A stretch of DNA of 64,000 nucleotides from Cristatella mucedo (lineage: Eukaryota; Bryozoa; Phylactolaemata; Cristatellidae): NCBI GenBank assembly GCA_009760855.2, contig WPIO01000052.1, forward strand, positions 2,794,501 to 2,858,500. The letters run 5' to 3'. A model generated the notes under the pieces. That model was given only the letters and a program-made list of their open reading frames with translations, had not been told where the DNA came from and searched no databases. Both the position numbers and the translations under genes were made by a program. Shown here one piece after another: positions 62,540 through 64,000 of the stretch (position 1 is the first letter of the stretch; each line of letters begins with the position of its first letter).

Positions 62540-64000
62540 AAAAAGCCAACCGTAGGTCGCGATAATTTAAGTAACTTTCTTCCAGTCGACATTACGCCAT
62601 TCTTATGCAAGTTACTTAAAAAGCGGTGGCCCAGAAACTAAACGAACTAAATGACTAGATCAGTTATCCAATCTTGGAAGCCAGCTCCGATTGGTAAATA
62701 GAGATACAAGTTCGAGGAAACCGCTCAGTTTTTGGTTTAAATTGACCTTCTGAACAATTCCGAACAGGGCCGTTGCCTCTCGGATTGCACTCATGGATCT
62801 ATCAGCATCATTTCACAACATCGAGCGCCAGATCCTTTGGAGCGCCTCTCCTGATGCGTAGGTAACGCTGACGTAATGCCGAACTGGGTTAGGTCCTATT
62901 TCTGTCAGAAATGTCAGAATGGAGACGTAAAAGGGGTTGCCGTTCATCTGGGGAACCGTTAAAGTTTGGGATTAAGTCATAGTTTCCTTCAAATTATCAA
63001 TTCTCACTCGCTCTGGCCGATGTCGTCGCCAAACACAACGTGGTTTTAATTTTTACGCCAATGACGCTCAGCTTTACGTCGACCCTTCTAAGCCTTACTC
63101 CTCATTCGACTCACTCTATTCCGTGTTGCCTGCACCGAAAAGATTTACGTTTGGAAGAGCATTGAATTTTAGGCTTGATGATAATAAGACCAACATAGTA
63201 GCTACGAGAAACCTAGTGACACCTGAGATTTGGATGACCTCTTTCTCGATATTGAGTCAGCTGGCATAACTTTCGTGACATCGGCTTGTAGTCGCTCGGC
63301 GTGCTATTCCAAAATGAATTGTCATTACATGAGCACATTTTCTCCACTATCTAATCGGACTAATTTCATGTAAGGAAAATGGCCAAAACCAGAGCCTGCT
63401 TTGACGTACGAGTACGACAACTGGTTCAAGCATTTGTCACATCTCTTCCAAAGTATTTTAATTGCATTTATTCAGTACTACTTGCCTGCGCCCTTAATCG
63501 TCTTCAACTGGAGCAAAACTCAGCGGCTCGTTTGGCCTTTCGCCCGCGGCGTAGTTGGAACATCGTACCACTTATGTTTGAGCTCAGTCTTGCTTAGAGG
63601 TCAGTTCACTGACTTGCACTTATCCAACCTCCGTGCTCCACCACTGGGCTATCTTGTACCGACCGCTCCCTAAGTATCTGGTCGTCTCACCGTTCCTTGC
63701 GCTACATTGAGATGTATTGCTATCGATCCTTCGAGTATGCGCCGAAAGTCTGTAACTCTCTTACGGCAATGGTTCCTACCTTCAATAGCCTTGCATGGCT
63801 TAAGTCTCTGATAATGATGCATCTGTTCCGGTCACATGTCCCTACGTGACTTTGTCTTTTTTGCTCCTGTTTGCTTTTCTTAGTTACCTGCGCACGATTC
63901 AGCGTCTAATACTAGCCAGACTAGCCGCAATGATCGGTGGCCACGAGCCTCTCCGTGCTCTCCTTGGCATGCTGGCTTAAGCATGTTACTAGCTTGCTTT
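62540..64000 (+). mobile_element. LINE-C reverse transcriptase, decayed, runs past window end
   Basis: Relics appear in order, with many stops and frame changes: IALMDLSASFHNIERQILW (palm motif, normally DLSAAFD), FYANDAQLYVD (catalytic Y-A-D-D site, here Y-A-N-D), LNFRLDDNKTNIVATRN, LNRLQLEQNSAARLAFRPRR and FEYAPKVCNSLTAM. The 3' UTR aligns with the LINE-C copy at 47500-47600 ('gcacgattcagcgtctaata'). Non-functional. Confidence 0.82.

Overview
This window is a piece of a large, repeat-rich animal (metazoan) nuclear genome. Coding sequence sits in short exons with GT-AG introns, two animal signalling genes are recognisable, and most of the DNA is microsatellites plus tRNA-derived SINEs and 5'-truncated non-LTR retrotransposons (LINEs). 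The species cannot be named from the sequence. The receptor type, the long receptor introns and the repeat families suggest an invertebrate bilaterian. Bacterial concepts such as operons and ribosome-binding sites do not apply.

Layout. (1) At 844-11621 (+) lie the last 14 recognisable coding exons of an MRCK-type kinase (CDC42BP family, Genghis Khan in flies). They encode the end of the PH-CNH linker, the CNH domain, the CRIB motif and a Ser-rich tail with the stop codon; the kinase, coiled-coil, C1 and PH parts lie upstream of the window. All 14 exons join in phase into 485 codons. (2) From 11622 to 21990 there is no recognisable gene, only SINEs, a LINE fragment, a 24-bp minisatellite and AT/CT repeats. 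(3) From 50317 down to 21991 (-) lies a complete muscarinic acetylcholine receptor gene with three coding exons (49746-50317, 37746-39151, 21991-22151), introns of 10.6 and 15.6 kb, and a 712-residue seven-helix product with a roughly 330-residue third intracellular loop. The two genes are convergent, with stop codons 10.4 kb apart. (4) From about 47.9 to 52.9 kb a CpG-rich tract surrounds the receptor's first coding exon and is the likely promoter area. (5) From 53 to 64 kb no recognised gene is seen, only SINEs, LINE tails, TA repeats and a decayed reverse transcriptase running to the window end.

Repeats form a small ecosystem. Three LINE families (called A, B and C here; all look like the CR1/L2/Rex1 side of the Jockey superfamily) and two SINE families with a common tRNA-like head are present. 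The SINE-2 tail matches the LINE-A 3' stem-loop, so LINE-A probably supplies its reverse transcriptase. LINE-B copies sit inside LINE-A copies twice, and a LINE-A tail sits inside a LINE-C copy.

The most interesting coding observation is that the muscarinic receptor keeps nearly the whole acetylcholine pocket but has Met at position 6.52, where the classical antagonist-binding Asn is expected. MRCK (a Rho-family effector on actomyosin) and the receptor (G-protein signalling) are neighbours only; nothing in the sequence links them functionally.
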